This document shows positions 25,083 through 33,921 of a DNA stretch of 64,000 nucleotides, piece by piece (the stretch's first letter is position 1; every line of letters begins with the position of its first letter). Made by a program: the position numbers and the translations under genes. Origin of the DNA: Hyphomicrobiales bacterium (GTDB taxonomy: Bacteria > Pseudomonadota > Alphaproteobacteria > Rhizobiales > Rhizobiaceae); contig JAALLE010000006.1 in assembly GCA_011087605.1 (NCBI GenBank), positions 16,016 to 80,015 of the forward strand. Direction: 5' to 3'. The notes below the pieces were generated by a model. It ran no database searches and was not told the origin of the DNA. It saw nothing but the letters and a program-made list of their open reading frames with translations.

Positions 25083-26090
25083 ATGAATTTATTCAAACGT
25101 TTAGCAGTTATCGCGGCAATTTCAGCCGGCATTCTGAGCGCCGCAAAGGCCGAAGAAATGGCTTTCAGAATTTCATTGAATACCGGGCCAAATCACGTCA
25201 GAAACATTGCATTGGAAAAATTTGTCGCTCAATTATCCGAGCGAACAAAGGGAAAATTGGACGTTCAAGTGTTCCCGTCTTCACAATTGTTCAAGGGCCC
25301 TGACGTGCCCAAGGCTCTGGCCCAGGGTGGTGTTGAAATGGGTGTTCCGATCATTCTCTATATCAGCCGCGTTGTGCCAAATGCGGGACTTCTGGACCTG
25401 CCGATGTTTTTTGGCCGTACTGCAAAGGAGGTTCATGCTGTTATGGATGGACCCGTGGGAGCCGAGTTGAATGCCGAGATCGAGGCAAAGGTCGGCGTCA
25501 AGATCATCGGACCAAATCTGGATCTCGGTCATGGTTCGATTTTTACAACAGAATCTCCGGCCGGATCGCTTGCGGCGCTTAAAGGATTGAAATTGCGCGT
25601 CCCGGGAAGCCCTGCCGCGAAAGTGCGCTATCAAAGCCTCGGGGTTGAGTCGGTATCGATCAGCTTTTCAGATGTCCCGATTGCATTGGCTCAAAAAAGC
25701 ATTGATGGGTTAATGACGACTCACGAAACCGTCCGCAGTGCCAAGCTGTGGGAATCCGGTCTGAAATACTCGATCGATACGCAAGGAACATTCCTGCAAT
25801 ATGTGCCAATGATCGGCAAACCCACCTGGGACAAACTGGGGCCGGAACTGCAAAAGGTCATTACAGACACATGGGCAGAAACAGTTGGCCCGGCTCGTGA
25901 ACTGGCAGCGCAGCGTCAGGCATCGGCACGTGAAAAAGGTGTGGCCGAGGGAATTAAAGCCGTTCAGGCAACCCCCGAAGAACTGGCTGCGTTTCGCGCC
26001 GAGTTGATGAAACAGCAATCGAGCATCATCGAAGCGACGCGCATGAATGCGGAATTTGCGGCGCGCGCAGCGACAGCTCTGGGCAATTAA
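25083..26090 (+). CDS. TRAP transporter substrate-binding protein (DctP family)
   Basis: A 335-aa periplasmic binding protein with a clear signal peptide ending AKA before EEMAFRISL. The family arrangement is visible, including the LPMFFGRTAKEVHAVMDG and LKGLKLRVPGSPAAKVRYQSLG segments near residues 105-200. The arginine in LKLRVPG corresponds to the carboxylate-binding arginine of DctP proteins, so an organic acid ligand is expected. It is the first of three TRAP genes and is divergent from the citE operon. A ribosome binding site (GGAGTGGAAG) precedes the ATG. Confidence 0.92.
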   Translation: MNLFKRLAVIAAISAGILSAAKAEEMAFRISLNTGPNHVRNIALEKFVAQLSERTKGKLDVQVFPSSQLFKGPDVPKALAQGGVEMGVPIILYISRVVPNAGLLDLPMFFGRTAKEVHAVMDGPVGAELNAEIEAKVGVKIIGPNLDLGHGSIFTTESPAGSLAALKGLKLRVPGSPAAKVRYQSLGVESVSISFSDVPIALAQKSIDGLMTTHETVRSAKLWESGLKYSIDTQGTFLQYVPMIGKPTWDKLGPELQKVITDTWAETVGPARELAAQRQASAREKGVAEGIKAVQATPEELAAFRAELMKQQSSIIEATRMNAEFAARAATALGN

Positions 26091-26138
26091 ACGTTCACGG
26101 GTTGAATTTCGCCGCCTCAATCCTCCAACATTGGTGGG

Positions 26139-26645
26139 ATGCGTGTGTTAAAATCAATTGAATCCTACGTTGGCGGAATTCTGGTGCTCGCCGCATTGGT
26201 GCTGTTTCTGTCAGGCATGGTGTTGCGGCTGATGTCGTCCCCGCTTGGTGGCGACTGGGTCGCGGAAGTGTCAATTTACATGGTGGCCTGGGGGCTATTA
26301 TTGTCCGCTGCCGGATGTGTTGCGGAAGGTGAACATGTGCGGGCGGATTTCTTTCTGCGCATGGTCGGCCCCAGAACCCACTTTTTTGCAGATATTCTGG
26401 CCGCACTGGCGGGGTTGGTCTTTTGTCTAGTACTTGCCTGGTTTGGCTACAAGGTTGTCGCATTCGCCTTTGCGTGGGATGAACGCGGTCCGTCATATTT
26501 GCAGATCCCGACGGGCTATTATCATGCGGCCCTGCCGGTTTCGATGGGTCTTTGTGCCGTGCGATATCTGTTTGTCCTGATCGAATTATTGCGTGTCGGC
26601 GGCGGCGGTGGCGGCGACGGGTCGACCCAAAGCGAAGAGTTGTAG
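26139..26645 (+). CDS. TRAP transporter small permease (DctQ family)
   Basis: A 168-aa integral membrane protein with four hydrophobic segments, matching DctQ. The family loop AEVSIYMVAWGLLLSAAGCVAEGEHVRADFF is visible around residues 40-70. It assembles with the large subunit. The last 15 residues form a Gly-rich tail (GGGGGGDGSTQSEEL) encoded by GGC runs, not expected in the family and listed separately. Two nucleotides separate its stop from the large subunit start. Confidence 0.88.
   Translation: MRVLKSIESYVGGILVLAALVLFLSGMVLRLMSSPLGGDWVAEVSIYMVAWGLLLSAAGCVAEGEHVRADFFLRMVGPRTHFFADILAALAGLVFCLVLAWFGYKVVAFAFAWDERGPSYLQIPTGYYHAALPVSMGLCAVRYLFVLIELLRVGGGGGGDGSTQSEEL
26597..26620 (+). repeat. 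GGC/GAC tract at the end of dctQ
   Basis: A short run of GGC and GAC codons encodes the Gly-rich tail of the small permease. It is one of five similar tracts in unrelated genes of this window. Confidence 0.65.
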
Positions 26646-26647
26646 CG

Positions 26648-27922
26648 ATGTTGGTCATCGTCTTCGCCGCTCTCCTGCTACTGTTGTTTATCGGCTTGCC
26701 AATCTTCGTGGCGCTTGGCGGGCTGTCCATGGCCCTGCTGATTTCCGGCCATACGCCGGGAATATCCACCGCGCAGGTCGTTATCGACAAGTTGAACGGC
26801 CAGACCATTTTGGCCGTGCCTTTTTTTGTGATTGCTGCACAATTCATGGAACGCGGTGGTATCGCCAAAAGCCTGATTGCCATGGCCGAAGCCTGGCTTG
26901 GTTGGCTGCGCGGCGGATTGGCACTGACTTGTGTCGGGGCGACAACGGTGTTTGCCGCCGTGTCGGGATCTTCCGTCGCAACTGCCCTGGCAATGGCAAC
27001 AATCCTTGTCCCGGCGATGTTGGAGCGCGGTTATGATCGGCCCTTTGCGGTGGGCGTTGTTGGTGCATCGGGCACATTGGGCATCCTGATACCGCCCTCA
27101 ATTATTTTGGTGATTTACGGCCTGATCGCAGAAACGTCGATCCCGCGCCTATTTCTGGCGGGAATCATTCCCGGCCTGATGCAGGGCTTGCTGTTTGCGG
27201 TTTTCATATTGTTTTATGCCAACCGCCATAAATTGCCGCGCCGGGACCTGCCGGACCTTTCGGAATTCATTCGTGCCAATATTTCCGCCATTCCGGCGGT
27301 AATCATTCCGATCGTTATATTCGTCGGTATCTATGGTGGCTATTCGACGATTGCCGAGGCTGCCGGGCTTGCTGCGTTCCTGTCGATTGTCGTAAGTTTG
27401 GTAGTCTATCGTGGCTGCACTGTGCGCGACATTGTCCCGATCACCGCCATTGCCATGCGCCGGTCCGCTGCAATCATCATGATAGTCGTCGCCGCCTTGT
27501 TGTTCGGGCACTGGCTGACCGAAACCCGCATGCCGGTCAAACTGGTTGAATTTGTCACCGATATCGACCTGCAGGCCTGGCAATTCCTGCTTATCATGAG
27601 CGCCATCATGTTGATTCTGGGCACGGTGCTGGAAGGGCTGTCGATTGTCCTGATTACGGTTCCGCTGGTTTTGCCATTGCTGCGGCAATTCGATATCGAC
27701 CCGGTCCATTACGCCATTATCGTGGTCATCAATATCGAGGTTGCTATGCTGACACCACCGGTCGGATTGAACCTGTTTGTGTTGTCGGGGGTTTCAAAAG
27801 CACCTTTGTCAGAGGTGATCAGGGGCATTTTGCCATTCCTGGCACTGATGATTGTGTTGTTGATCAGCGTCACATTCATGCCAGGCCTGACCCTGTATCT
27901 GCCAAACCTCGTGCTGGATTAA
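26648..27922 (+). CDS. TRAP transporter large permease (DctM family)
   Basis: A 424-aa protein with about twelve hydrophobic segments, the proton- or sodium-coupled channel subunit of the TRAP importer. The start MLVIVFAALLLLLF at 26648 is chosen because an upstream reading from 26552 runs through dctQ and lacks membrane character. Family motifs include the GATTVFAAVSGSSVATALAM segment near residues 97-120 and IPPSIILVIYGLIAETS. With the binding protein and DctQ it takes up the substrate of the divergent CoA-transferase pathway. Confidence 0.92.
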   Translation: MLVIVFAALLLLLFIGLPIFVALGGLSMALLISGHTPGISTAQVVIDKLNGQTILAVPFFVIAAQFMERGGIAKSLIAMAEAWLGWLRGGLALTCVGATTVFAAVSGSSVATALAMATILVPAMLERGYDRPFAVGVVGASGTLGILIPPSIILVIYGLIAETSIPRLFLAGIIPGLMQGLLFAVFILFYANRHKLPRRDLPDLSEFIRANISAIPAVIIPIVIFVGIYGGYSTIAEAAGLAAFLSIVVSLVVYRGCTVRDIVPITAIAMRRSAAIIMIVVAALLFGHWLTETRMPVKLVEFVTDIDLQAWQFLLIMSAIMLILGTVLEGLSIVLITVPLVLPLLRQFDIDPVHYAIIVVINIEVAMLTPPVGLNLFVLSGVSKAPLSEVIRGILPFLALMIVLLISVTFMPGLTLYLPNLVLD

Positions 27923-27934
27923 ATCCGCAACAGA

Positions 27935-28399
27935 TTAGATGGCCAGGTCCAGCCGGGGCTTCCAGAACGGTCTGAAAAGCTCGATCTTGGGACAACGGTT
28001 CATCACCACTTTAAGGCCGGCGTCTTCGGCCAGTTTGGCGGCTTCATCGTCATAGACGTCAATCTGACCCCACAATACTTTGGCGCCCAGATCCACGGCA
28101 TCGCGGGCAATGCCCAGCAATTCTTCCTTGCGACGAAATACCTGCACCATGTCAATGGGCCGATCGACATCGCGGAGCGTTGGAAACACTTTCAGACCGC
28201 GGATCTCGGTAACATCCGGACGTGGATTGATCGGGATCATGTCGTAGCCGGTCTCATGCAGCACTCGCAGCACACCATAGCTGAATTTGGTCTTGTCGGG
28301 GCTGGCGCCGACCATGGCGATGGTTTTGACCGATTTGAGGATATCGGCCAGATATCCCGGCTCATAATTGTAGATATGATCGATATCGGCTTCGGGCAT
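27935..28399 (-). CDS. CoA-binding (YccU-like) protein
   Basis: A 154-aa CoA-binding domain protein of the YccU type. The Rossmann-like motif TIAMVGASPDKTKFSYGVLRVL is near residues 23-44. The start MPEADIDH at 28399 is preferred: it follows GGGAG and lies 2 nt beyond the ferredoxin stop. The longer reading begins inside the ferredoxin gene. The role is unknown. It lies in the same direction as the ferredoxin and methanethiol oxidase genes and may share their transcript. Confidence 0.85.
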   Translation of the reverse strand: MPEADIDHIYNYEPGYLADILKSVKTIAMVGASPDKTKFSYGVLRVLHETGYDMIPINPRPDVTEIRGLKVFPTLRDVDRPIDMVQVFRRKEELLGIARDAVDLGAKVLWGQIDVYDDEAAKLAEDAGLKVVMNRCPKIELFRPFWKPRLDLAI

Positions 28400-28400
28400 T

Positions 28401-28772
28401 TCAAATCTCCCTGGGAGTAGCAATATCCGCCTTGAGTTCATGAGGCTCAAGCGGATCAAGGAACGGGTTGCGATAAAGTTTATCGTGGCTTTCAACGCCG
28501 ATTTCCAGCGTTATGTCAGAAGTCGCGCGGGCAACGCACATAATGACATAGCCATCGTTGATTTGACGGTTGTTCAGCGCCACCTGTCGACGTTGGTCGA
28601 CTTCGCCGGCAACCAGTTTTGCCGCACAGGTAATGCAGCCACCATATTTACAGCCATATGGCAGATCGACACCTTGATCACGCAATGCGTCCAGCAGGCT
28701 TTGTCTGGACTTGACCTGATAGGTGGCGTTCTGCCGGTTGGCGATAGTGACGGTGTGGTGGGTCATATCCAA
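28401..28772 (-). CDS. 2Fe-2S plant-type ferredoxin
   Basis: A 123-aa ferredoxin with the cluster ligands C41-x4-C46-x2-C49 and C79, as in plant-type 2Fe-2S proteins. It overlaps the methanethiol oxidase gene by a few nucleotides and lies between that gene and the CoA-binding protein. It could pass electrons to or from an oxygenase or reductase elsewhere, or serve the adjacent oxidase, though methanethiol oxidases do not normally need a ferredoxin. Confidence 0.9.
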   Translation of the reverse strand: MDMTHHTVTIANRQNATYQVKSRQSLLDALRDQGVDLPYGCKYGGCITCAAKLVAGEVDQRRQVALNNRQINDGYVIMCVARATSDITLEIGVESHDKLYRNPFLDPLEPHELKADIATPREI

Positions 28773-30133
28773 ATGTCGCTCGTACAGTCGCCACCGGGAT
28801 AGCGCGTCTCATGGCAGCGCGACGGGCCGTTTGGCTCCTTGCCAAAATCGACCACAAATTCTGGGTCGATCTCCATGCCACCGTTGTCGGTGTCGCAATT
28901 GACCATCAACATACAGCCGCCATTGGTGCGGATTTCCGGATAAAACTGATTGTCCCAGGTGCTGAACAGGCTGGTGGTGACGTAAAGACGTTTGCCGTCC
29001 AAACTGAGCTGGATCATCTGCGGTCCACCGGTAACCCTGACACCGTTAACCTCGGGTGCCTTGCCAAGCAGACCGCCCATCCACACCTGTCCGGTAAGAA
29101 CGGGATTGTGCGGGTCTTCAATATTGTATTGGCGAATATCGCCGTGGAGCCAGTTGCACAGGTATAGATATTTGTCGTCCATTGAGAGCAGGATAACTGA
29201 AATTACGCCAGGAACCGGTATCGGCCATTCCGGATGCGGTTCGTTTTCCACATCGATGATCTTTTCCCATTTCCACTCGCCCTCGCCCTCGCCGCCGCTG
29301 TCGTCCCGCCACCAATGGATGATGTTGGCCGACAGGGCCGCGCCGCAAAAGCCGTGAGTGCTGTCAGGATCGTGGTGAAAGCGAACCTCCAATGGAACCA
29401 GTCCATCTTCGCCCAAGTAGAAGGTCTGCTTCGGTTCCTTTTTTTCAAAATCCCACAGATGAATGCGGCGGCCATATTTGAGATGGCCAACTTCTTCCAG
29501 ATCAAAGCCCGGCATGAAGGTATTGGGTGCTGCCCATTCTGATGATGCCATGACATTGTGGCGCGGCTGATACCAGAAGTCATAGCCAAACGGGATGTCT
29601 CCCATGGAGTTTTCCCATCGGCCAATAATCTCAAAATCCTTGTTCAGATGCAGATAGCCGCCTGGGGCTTCGCCCTGTGCATCGCCCAGCATAGAGATGA
29701 TGATCTCTGACCCAAGGCAGTGAACCGTGTGCGGTGCGGACAGATTTGTTTTGGCCTTGATCTCGCTTCCTTCGATCACCTTGTACAGCGTGGGTGCGCG
29801 TGGGTCTGAAGCCGCGTCGACAATGTGGATGTTTGATGAGCGCACTCCGGGTACCAGCAGATATTTGCGGCTCATTGAGGAATCATCAAAACAGGAGGAA
29901 CAGGCATTCCATCCCATGTGATGCAATTCGTCACCGATACCGGGCATCTCCAACCGGTGAATGACCTGTGAATAAGTTTCGCTGTCTGGATCTGCATCTA
30001 TGGTGCACAGATAGTCGGGCTTTTGAATGCCGGTGCCGGTATAGATGGCGATCGAATACAAGATTTTTTCGCGCGGCGCCTTGATCGCCTCAGCAGGTGA
30101 TGCGTAACCCGGTCCGCAGCAAAGATCTGACAT
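28763..30133 (-). CDS. mtoX: Methanethiol oxidase / selenium-binding protein (SBP56 family)
   Basis: A 456-aa SBP56-family protein. The start MSDLCCGPGY at 30133 follows GGGAAG, while the longer reading from 30208 adds a non-family segment. The hallmark HHMGWNACSSC with C78 and C81 is present, and the family segments KTNLSAPHTVHCL and IPLEVRFHHDP-like and GGPQMIQLSLDGKRLYVTTSL are recognisable. Bacterial members oxidise methanethiol to formaldehyde, sulfide and hydrogen peroxide using copper. No signal peptide is seen, unlike some described enzymes. A GEGEGE insert (29277-29305) enlarges a loop compared with the remembered human protein. The gene symbol is by family only. Confidence 0.85.
   Translation of the reverse strand: MSDLCCGPGYASPAEAIKAPREKILYSIAIYTGTGIQKPDYLCTIDADPDSETYSQVIHRLEMPGIGDELHHMGWNACSSCFDDSSMSRKYLLVPGVRSSNIHIVDAASDPRAPTLYKVIEGSEIKAKTNLSAPHTVHCLGSEIIISMLGDAQGEAPGGYLHLNKDFEIIGRWENSMGDIPFGYDFWYQPRHNVMASSEWAAPNTFMPGFDLEEVGHLKYGRRIHLWDFEKKEPKQTFYLGEDGLVPLEVRFHHDPDSTHGFCGAALSANIIHWWRDDSGGEGEGEWKWEKIIDVENEPHPEWPIPVPGVISVILLSMDDKYLYLCNWLHGDIRQYNIEDPHNPVLTGQVWMGGLLGKAPEVNGVRVTGGPQMIQLSLDGKRLYVTTSLFSTWDNQFYPEIRTNGGCMLMVNCDTDNGGMEIDPEFVVDFGKEPNGPSRCHETRYPGGDCTSDIWI
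29277..29305 (-). repeat. GGC/GAG tract inside the methanethiol oxidase gene
   Basis: GGC and GAG codons encode DDSGGEGEGEW, lengthening a loop by a few residues. It is one of five similar Gly/acidic tracts in the window. Confidence 0.6.
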
Positions 30134-30482
30134 GTTCAATTCTTCCCAATTCGTATCAACCCAACGAGCTCGCGTTGGCAAGTTTAACAATAGTCCAGCA
30201 AACACCAATACTCAAAAGGCAATTATCGCTCTCCTGTTCAGCAGTTCAGGTAACCAGGTTGCAGACTAATTGTTTAGCCCGAATCTGGTGCGCGATAGAT
30301 TGAAGACCGGTAGTTTTTTGAGACGCTAGCGTAATAATCGACGATGTGACAATTAGAGTTCTGTTCAGCATTCATGCATTTATTCTATGAGTCTCAAGGG
30401 GAACTCCGCCACATCATCTGGCGAGGCGATTACTCAGCAGGTTATCCACGTCGGGTGTGAAGATGCTGCGCTTGGGAAGAGA
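30134..30482. other. Non-coding stretch upstream of the methanethiol oxidase gene
   Basis: About 349 nt with no convincing gene. It probably carries the promoter of the oxidase-ferredoxin-CoA-binding operon. A TTATCCACG occurs at 30442-30450 but is isolated. Confidence 0.45.
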
Positions 30483-30965
30483 TCAATAGAACGGCATCTG
30501 GGACTGCATTCGGGTCAGGTTTTGCTCTTTTTCTTCATCAGTCAGCTCAATGTCATCTGAAAATGCGATGGTTCTTTGCCAGTCCCCAATCATGTCGCGA
30601 AAACTGCGTTTTTTCGGGTCCAGACTGATGATCATATCATTCATTTGCCGCAGTCTACGGACCAGCGTTTTCATGAACATGGCGGCTTGTTCGGGATTGT
30701 TTTGAAAGGATGAAATGAAGTCATCGTAGGAAGTGGCCAAACACTTGGTTTGGGCCAGTGCTTTGACGGTCGCTGAACGTGGTCCGGGGTCAAGCAGGCT
30801 CATCTCTCCAAAGATTTCACCGGCTGAAAGTTGCGCCATGGATTTGCACTTCGACCCAACGCCCTTGAACACCTCCACTTCACCATAAACGATCAAGAAA
30901 GCAGTCTCTCCTTCGTCGCCTTCCGATATGATCGTGTCGCCTTCCTTGAATACAACGATTTCCAT
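30483..30965 (-). CDS. Cyclic nucleotide-binding domain protein
   Basis: A 160-aa protein with a single cNMP-binding domain (about residues 10-115), including the hallmark FGEMSLLDPGPRSATVKA. It has no DNA-binding domain and no membrane segment. The start MEIVVFKEGD at 30965 has a purine-rich stretch before it and is preferred to a TTG six codons upstream. It could be a stand-alone sensor or a subunit of a regulatory complex. The leader shows a tandem 9-bp repeat, listed separately. Confidence 0.8.
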   Translation of the reverse strand: MEIVVFKEGDTIISEGDEGETAFLIVYGEVEVFKGVGSKCKSMAQLSAGEIFGEMSLLDPGPRSATVKALAQTKCLATSYDDFISSFQNNPEQAAMFMKTLVRRLRQMNDMIISLDPKKRSFRDMIGDWQRTIAFSDDIELTDEEKEQNLTRMQSQMPFY

Positions 30966-30983
30966 TCCCCGCTCCCCACTCAA

Positions 30984-31010
30984 TTTACTCAGTTTGCTCA
31001 GTTTGCTCAG
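30984..31010 (-). repeat. Tandem 9-bp repeat in the leader of the cNMP-binding gene
   Basis: Three 9-bp units (TTTACTCAG, TTTGCTCAG, TTTGCTCAG on the + strand) sit directly upstream of the start region. Read on the minus strand they are in frame with the gene and would encode LSKLSKLSK, closed upstream by a TAG, so the coding start must lie downstream. Confidence 0.6.
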
Positions 31011-31088
31011 CTACCATAGGATAAGCAGATACGGCGCACCAGCGCTTGTTTGCAAGGTGTGAAACAGGCCTGGACGAAAGTCGATTGG

Positions 31089-31454
31089 TTATTTGAACTG
31101 AACAATCACGCAATCAAAATCCTCTTCGCTCGTCACAATGGTATGGTGGCCCTTTCCGTGGGTGTCCTCCATGTGCCAGACGTCACCGGGGCCGATATGG
31201 CGGGTTTCCTGATCACTGGCTGTGACCGTGATGCTGCCAGATAGGCAGACAAGCTGTTGTCGACTGGGAGTTGGATGGGCCGGTTCATTCCAGCCAGACC
31301 GAAGTTTCAAGAACAGGGTCTGAGTTGCTGGCAACGCATCAGAGATTTCAATCTTTTCTGCCGGAGGGGCAAAAACCCGTTCCTCGAGATGGACCTCCAG
31401 ATCTTCCCAATGGCTCTCGCCTGCCGCATCGGAATACAGTTTGTAAACTTTCAT
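31089..31454 (-). CDS. Cupin-domain protein
   Basis: A 121-aa small beta-barrel protein. The start MKVYKLYSDAAGESHW at 31454 is chosen as the first codon of the conserved region. The cupin pattern is visible as LRSGWNEPAHPTPSRQQLVCLSGSI and then GPGDVWHMEDTHGKGHHTIV. The family is large and includes enzymes and regulators, so the function is unknown. Its start is divergent from the FAD oxidase gene. Confidence 0.75.
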   Translation of the reverse strand: MKVYKLYSDAAGESHWEDLEVHLEERVFAPPAEKIEISDALPATQTLFLKLRSGWNEPAHPTPSRQQLVCLSGSITVTASDQETRHIGPGDVWHMEDTHGKGHHTIVTSEEDFDCVIVQFK

Positions 31455-31582
31455 TGACTCACGTCCAATTAATACCGGTTCCTGCAAATTATCACCTGTA
31501 TGCTTGCTCCGCAAAAACTCCACTCGGTAAGTTCATCCGGTTGCCAAAACGCCCAACCGCTCCTATCCAGTTTGTATTGGTA

Positions 31583-33022
31583 ATGCAGGACATTTCGAAG
31601 ATGGACAAATTGTATGATGACCTCCTCGCAACACTTGGTGCCAAAGGCGTCGTGCAAGGGAATGATGTAAAAACCTATCTGACCGATTTGCAGGGTTTTC
31701 ATAGCGGTAGCGCGGAAATCGTCGTTCGGCCGGCATCAACTGAAGAAGTTGTGGCAACGGTCAAGATATGCGCCAAGCACAATGTCGCTATCGTGCCCCA
31801 GGCCGGAAATACAGGCCTGTGTGGCGGTGCGGTACCAGCTGCTGGAAGCGGGGCGGTCATATTGTCAGTGTCCCGGATGAACCAAATCCTCAATATCGAC
31901 CCACAATGTTATGCGATCACCGTTGAGGCCGGGGTCATTTTGCAGGCGGTGCATGATGCGGCAAACGGGGTCGACAGGGCATTCGCGATGGATTGGGGAG
32001 CCCGCGGATCGGCGATGGTGGGTGGTGCTATCTCTACCAATGGCGGTGGATTGAATGTGTTGCGCTACGGTACGGCACGCGATCAGGTGCTTGGCCTGGA
32101 AGTCGTGCTACCCGATGGTAAAGTCTGGAATGGGCTGCGCACCCTGCGCAAGGACGCTTCCGGATATGATCTGAAACAATTATTCATAGGCGGTGAAGGA
32201 ACCATCGGAATCATCACCAAGGCCTGTTTGAAATTGCACCCCTTGCAGCCGATTGACCAGTCCATGCTTGGCGAAGTTGCAGACTTTAAACGTCTCAATC
32301 AGCTATTCGGCTTGGCGCGTGACATCGGCGGAGATGGTTTGAGTGCATTTGAACTGCTTCCCGGTGAGGGCGTGCGCCGCGTGCCACAGGTTAAGCCGGC
32401 GATCTCGCCCCCAATGGAATCGGATGCGGAATGGTGCATTCTGGTGCGATTTTCCGGCCGCGATGCAGAACAGGTAGAATCGCAATTGATGGCGTTTTTT
32501 CAACAGGCGCTGGATCGGGAACTGTTGGGCAACGCAATTATCAGTCAGTCCATCGCACAGGAAGAAAACCTCTGGCACCTGCGAGACGAAATTCCAGCAG
32601 AAAATCTCTATGACGGTAAAGCAATCAAGTGGGATGCGTCGGTACCGATTGACCAGGTCACGGAGTTCATTGAACAGGCAAAACATTTGGTGTTGACCTT
32701 GCGCCCCCAGGCTCGATTTTACGCCTTTGGCCACATTGGCGACGGAAATGTTCACATCCTTGTATTTCCCGGCGGCGACGGCGACGGCGGAGAAATTGAT
32801 GCTTCGGATATCGACGAAATATGCGCTGAACTCTATGCGCGAATGGATCAGTTGATCTGGTCATTTGGCGGTTCGATCTGCGCTGAACATGGAGTGGGCA
32901 CTGAAAATGTCGAGCGATTGACGGGGCAAAAATCCGAAACCGAACTGCAAATGATGCGTCAGATAAAACGGCTCTTCGATCCTGATGGGCGGATGAACCC
33001 GGGCAAGCTTATTTCAATGTAA
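31583..33022 (+). CDS. FAD-binding oxidase, D-2-hydroxyglutarate/D-lactate dehydrogenase type
   Basis: A 479-aa flavoprotein with an FAD_binding_4 domain (about residues 45-225; VPQAGNTGLCGGAVP) and an FAD-oxidase_C domain (FYAFGHIGDGNVHI, then SICAEHGVGTENVE near the end). It oxidises a D-2-hydroxyacid and passes electrons to an electron-transfer flavoprotein or quinone. The start at 31583 or 31601 matches the family; a reading from 31271 crosses the cupin region. The short Gly/Asp tract at 32769 enlarges a loop after GHIGDGNVHILVF. It is close to the mtoX group but not clearly part of it. Confidence 0.85.
   Translation: MQDISKMDKLYDDLLATLGAKGVVQGNDVKTYLTDLQGFHSGSAEIVVRPASTEEVVATVKICAKHNVAIVPQAGNTGLCGGAVPAAGSGAVILSVSRMNQILNIDPQCYAITVEAGVILQAVHDAANGVDRAFAMDWGARGSAMVGGAISTNGGGLNVLRYGTARDQVLGLEVVLPDGKVWNGLRTLRKDASGYDLKQLFIGGEGTIGIITKACLKLHPLQPIDQSMLGEVADFKRLNQLFGLARDIGGDGLSAFELLPGEGVRRVPQVKPAISPPMESDAEWCILVRFSGRDAEQVESQLMAFFQQALDRELLGNAIISQSIAQEENLWHLRDEIPAENLYDGKAIKWDASVPIDQVTEFIEQAKHLVLTLRPQARFYAFGHIGDGNVHILVFPGGDGDGGEIDASDIDEICAELYARMDQLIWSFGGSICAEHGVGTENVERLTGQKSETELQMMRQIKRLFDPDGRMNPGKLISM
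32769..32791 (+). repeat. GGC/GAC tract inside the FAD oxidase gene
   Basis: GGC and GAC codons encode GGDGDGG in a surface loop of the C-terminal domain. It is one of five similar tracts in the window. Confidence 0.65.
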
Positions 33023-33059
33023 CCGACTACTCAGTGCATCTTTGACGAGGGACGACCGA

Positions 33060-33791
33060 ATGAACACCTTGTATGACACGATCGGATTAAATTATGCCGA
33101 TCTCCGCAAGCCCGATGCGCGAATCGCAGAGCGCATAGAGAGCGCTCTGGGAAATGCCAAATCGGTGTTGAATGTTGGGGCTGGAGCCGGTTCCTACGAA
33201 CCGGCCAACAAGCAGATTACGGCCGTTGAACCGTCGGCTGAAATGATCAAGCAACGGGCTGTTTCCGATGTGGCGGTAGTTCAGGGGCGCGCTGAAAATC
33301 TTCCATTTGAAGATAACAGTTTTGATGCCTCAATGGCGGTTTTGACCATTCACCACTGGTCCGACCAGCAAAAAGGCGTGGAGGAAATGCGACGGGTAAC
33401 GCGGCAGAAGGTTGTTTTCCTGACTTATGATCCGTCATTTCGTGGGTTTTGGCTTTTTGATTACTTTCCAGCCCTTGTGACGTTGGATGAAGGCCAAATG
33501 CCGCAAATGTCGGATTATCAGGATTGGTTAGGCCCGGTGGCCATTTCTCAGGTGCCAATTCCCAGCGATTGCTCGGACGGCTTTCTTGCGGGCTACTGGC
33601 GACGACCTGAGGCTTATCTGGATGAGCGCGTCCGCGCCGCCATGTCGTCATTTTGGGCCTTGGATGATCTGGATGAAGGCCTTGAAAAACTCAAATCAGA
33701 CTTGGATAGCGGGGAGTGGCAAAAGCGCCATGGTGATCTGCTCAATCTGCAACAACTGGACTGCGGTTACCGACTGGTCGAAACTGTTTGA
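33060..33791 (+). CDS. Class I SAM-dependent methyltransferase
   Basis: A 243-aa methyltransferase with motif I SVLNVGAGAGSYEP near residue 35 and the acidic loop after it, followed by SFDASMAVLTIHHWSD. The ATG at 33060 has GAGGGAC upstream; a TTG six codons earlier is an alternative. The substrate is unknown. It follows the FAD oxidase with a 37-nt gap and could be cotranscribed with it. Confidence 0.82.
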   Translation: MNTLYDTIGLNYADLRKPDARIAERIESALGNAKSVLNVGAGAGSYEPANKQITAVEPSAEMIKQRAVSDVAVVQGRAENLPFEDNSFDASMAVLTIHHWSDQQKGVEEMRRVTRQKVVFLTYDPSFRGFWLFDYFPALVTLDEGQMPQMSDYQDWLGPVAISQVPIPSDCSDGFLAGYWRRPEAYLDERVRAAMSSFWALDDLDEGLEKLKSDLDSGEWQKRHGDLLNLQQLDCGYRLVETV

Positions 33792-33921
33792 TCCGGGGCA
33801 ACCGCAGCGCGGCAATGTTGTTTTGCGTTGGTGGAGCCAATAGAGTGATGAACTCAACGCCGGTCTGATGGATAAATTGCCCCCAACAAGTCTGGCTTGC
33901 AGATAACGATAGGCATGGAAT

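Noticed and set aside
30442..30450. TTATCCACG resembling a DnaA box
   Set aside because: A single imperfect match without clustering or nearby dnaA, dnaN or parAB; expected by chance. A similar ATATCCACA near 63890 was rejected for the same reason.
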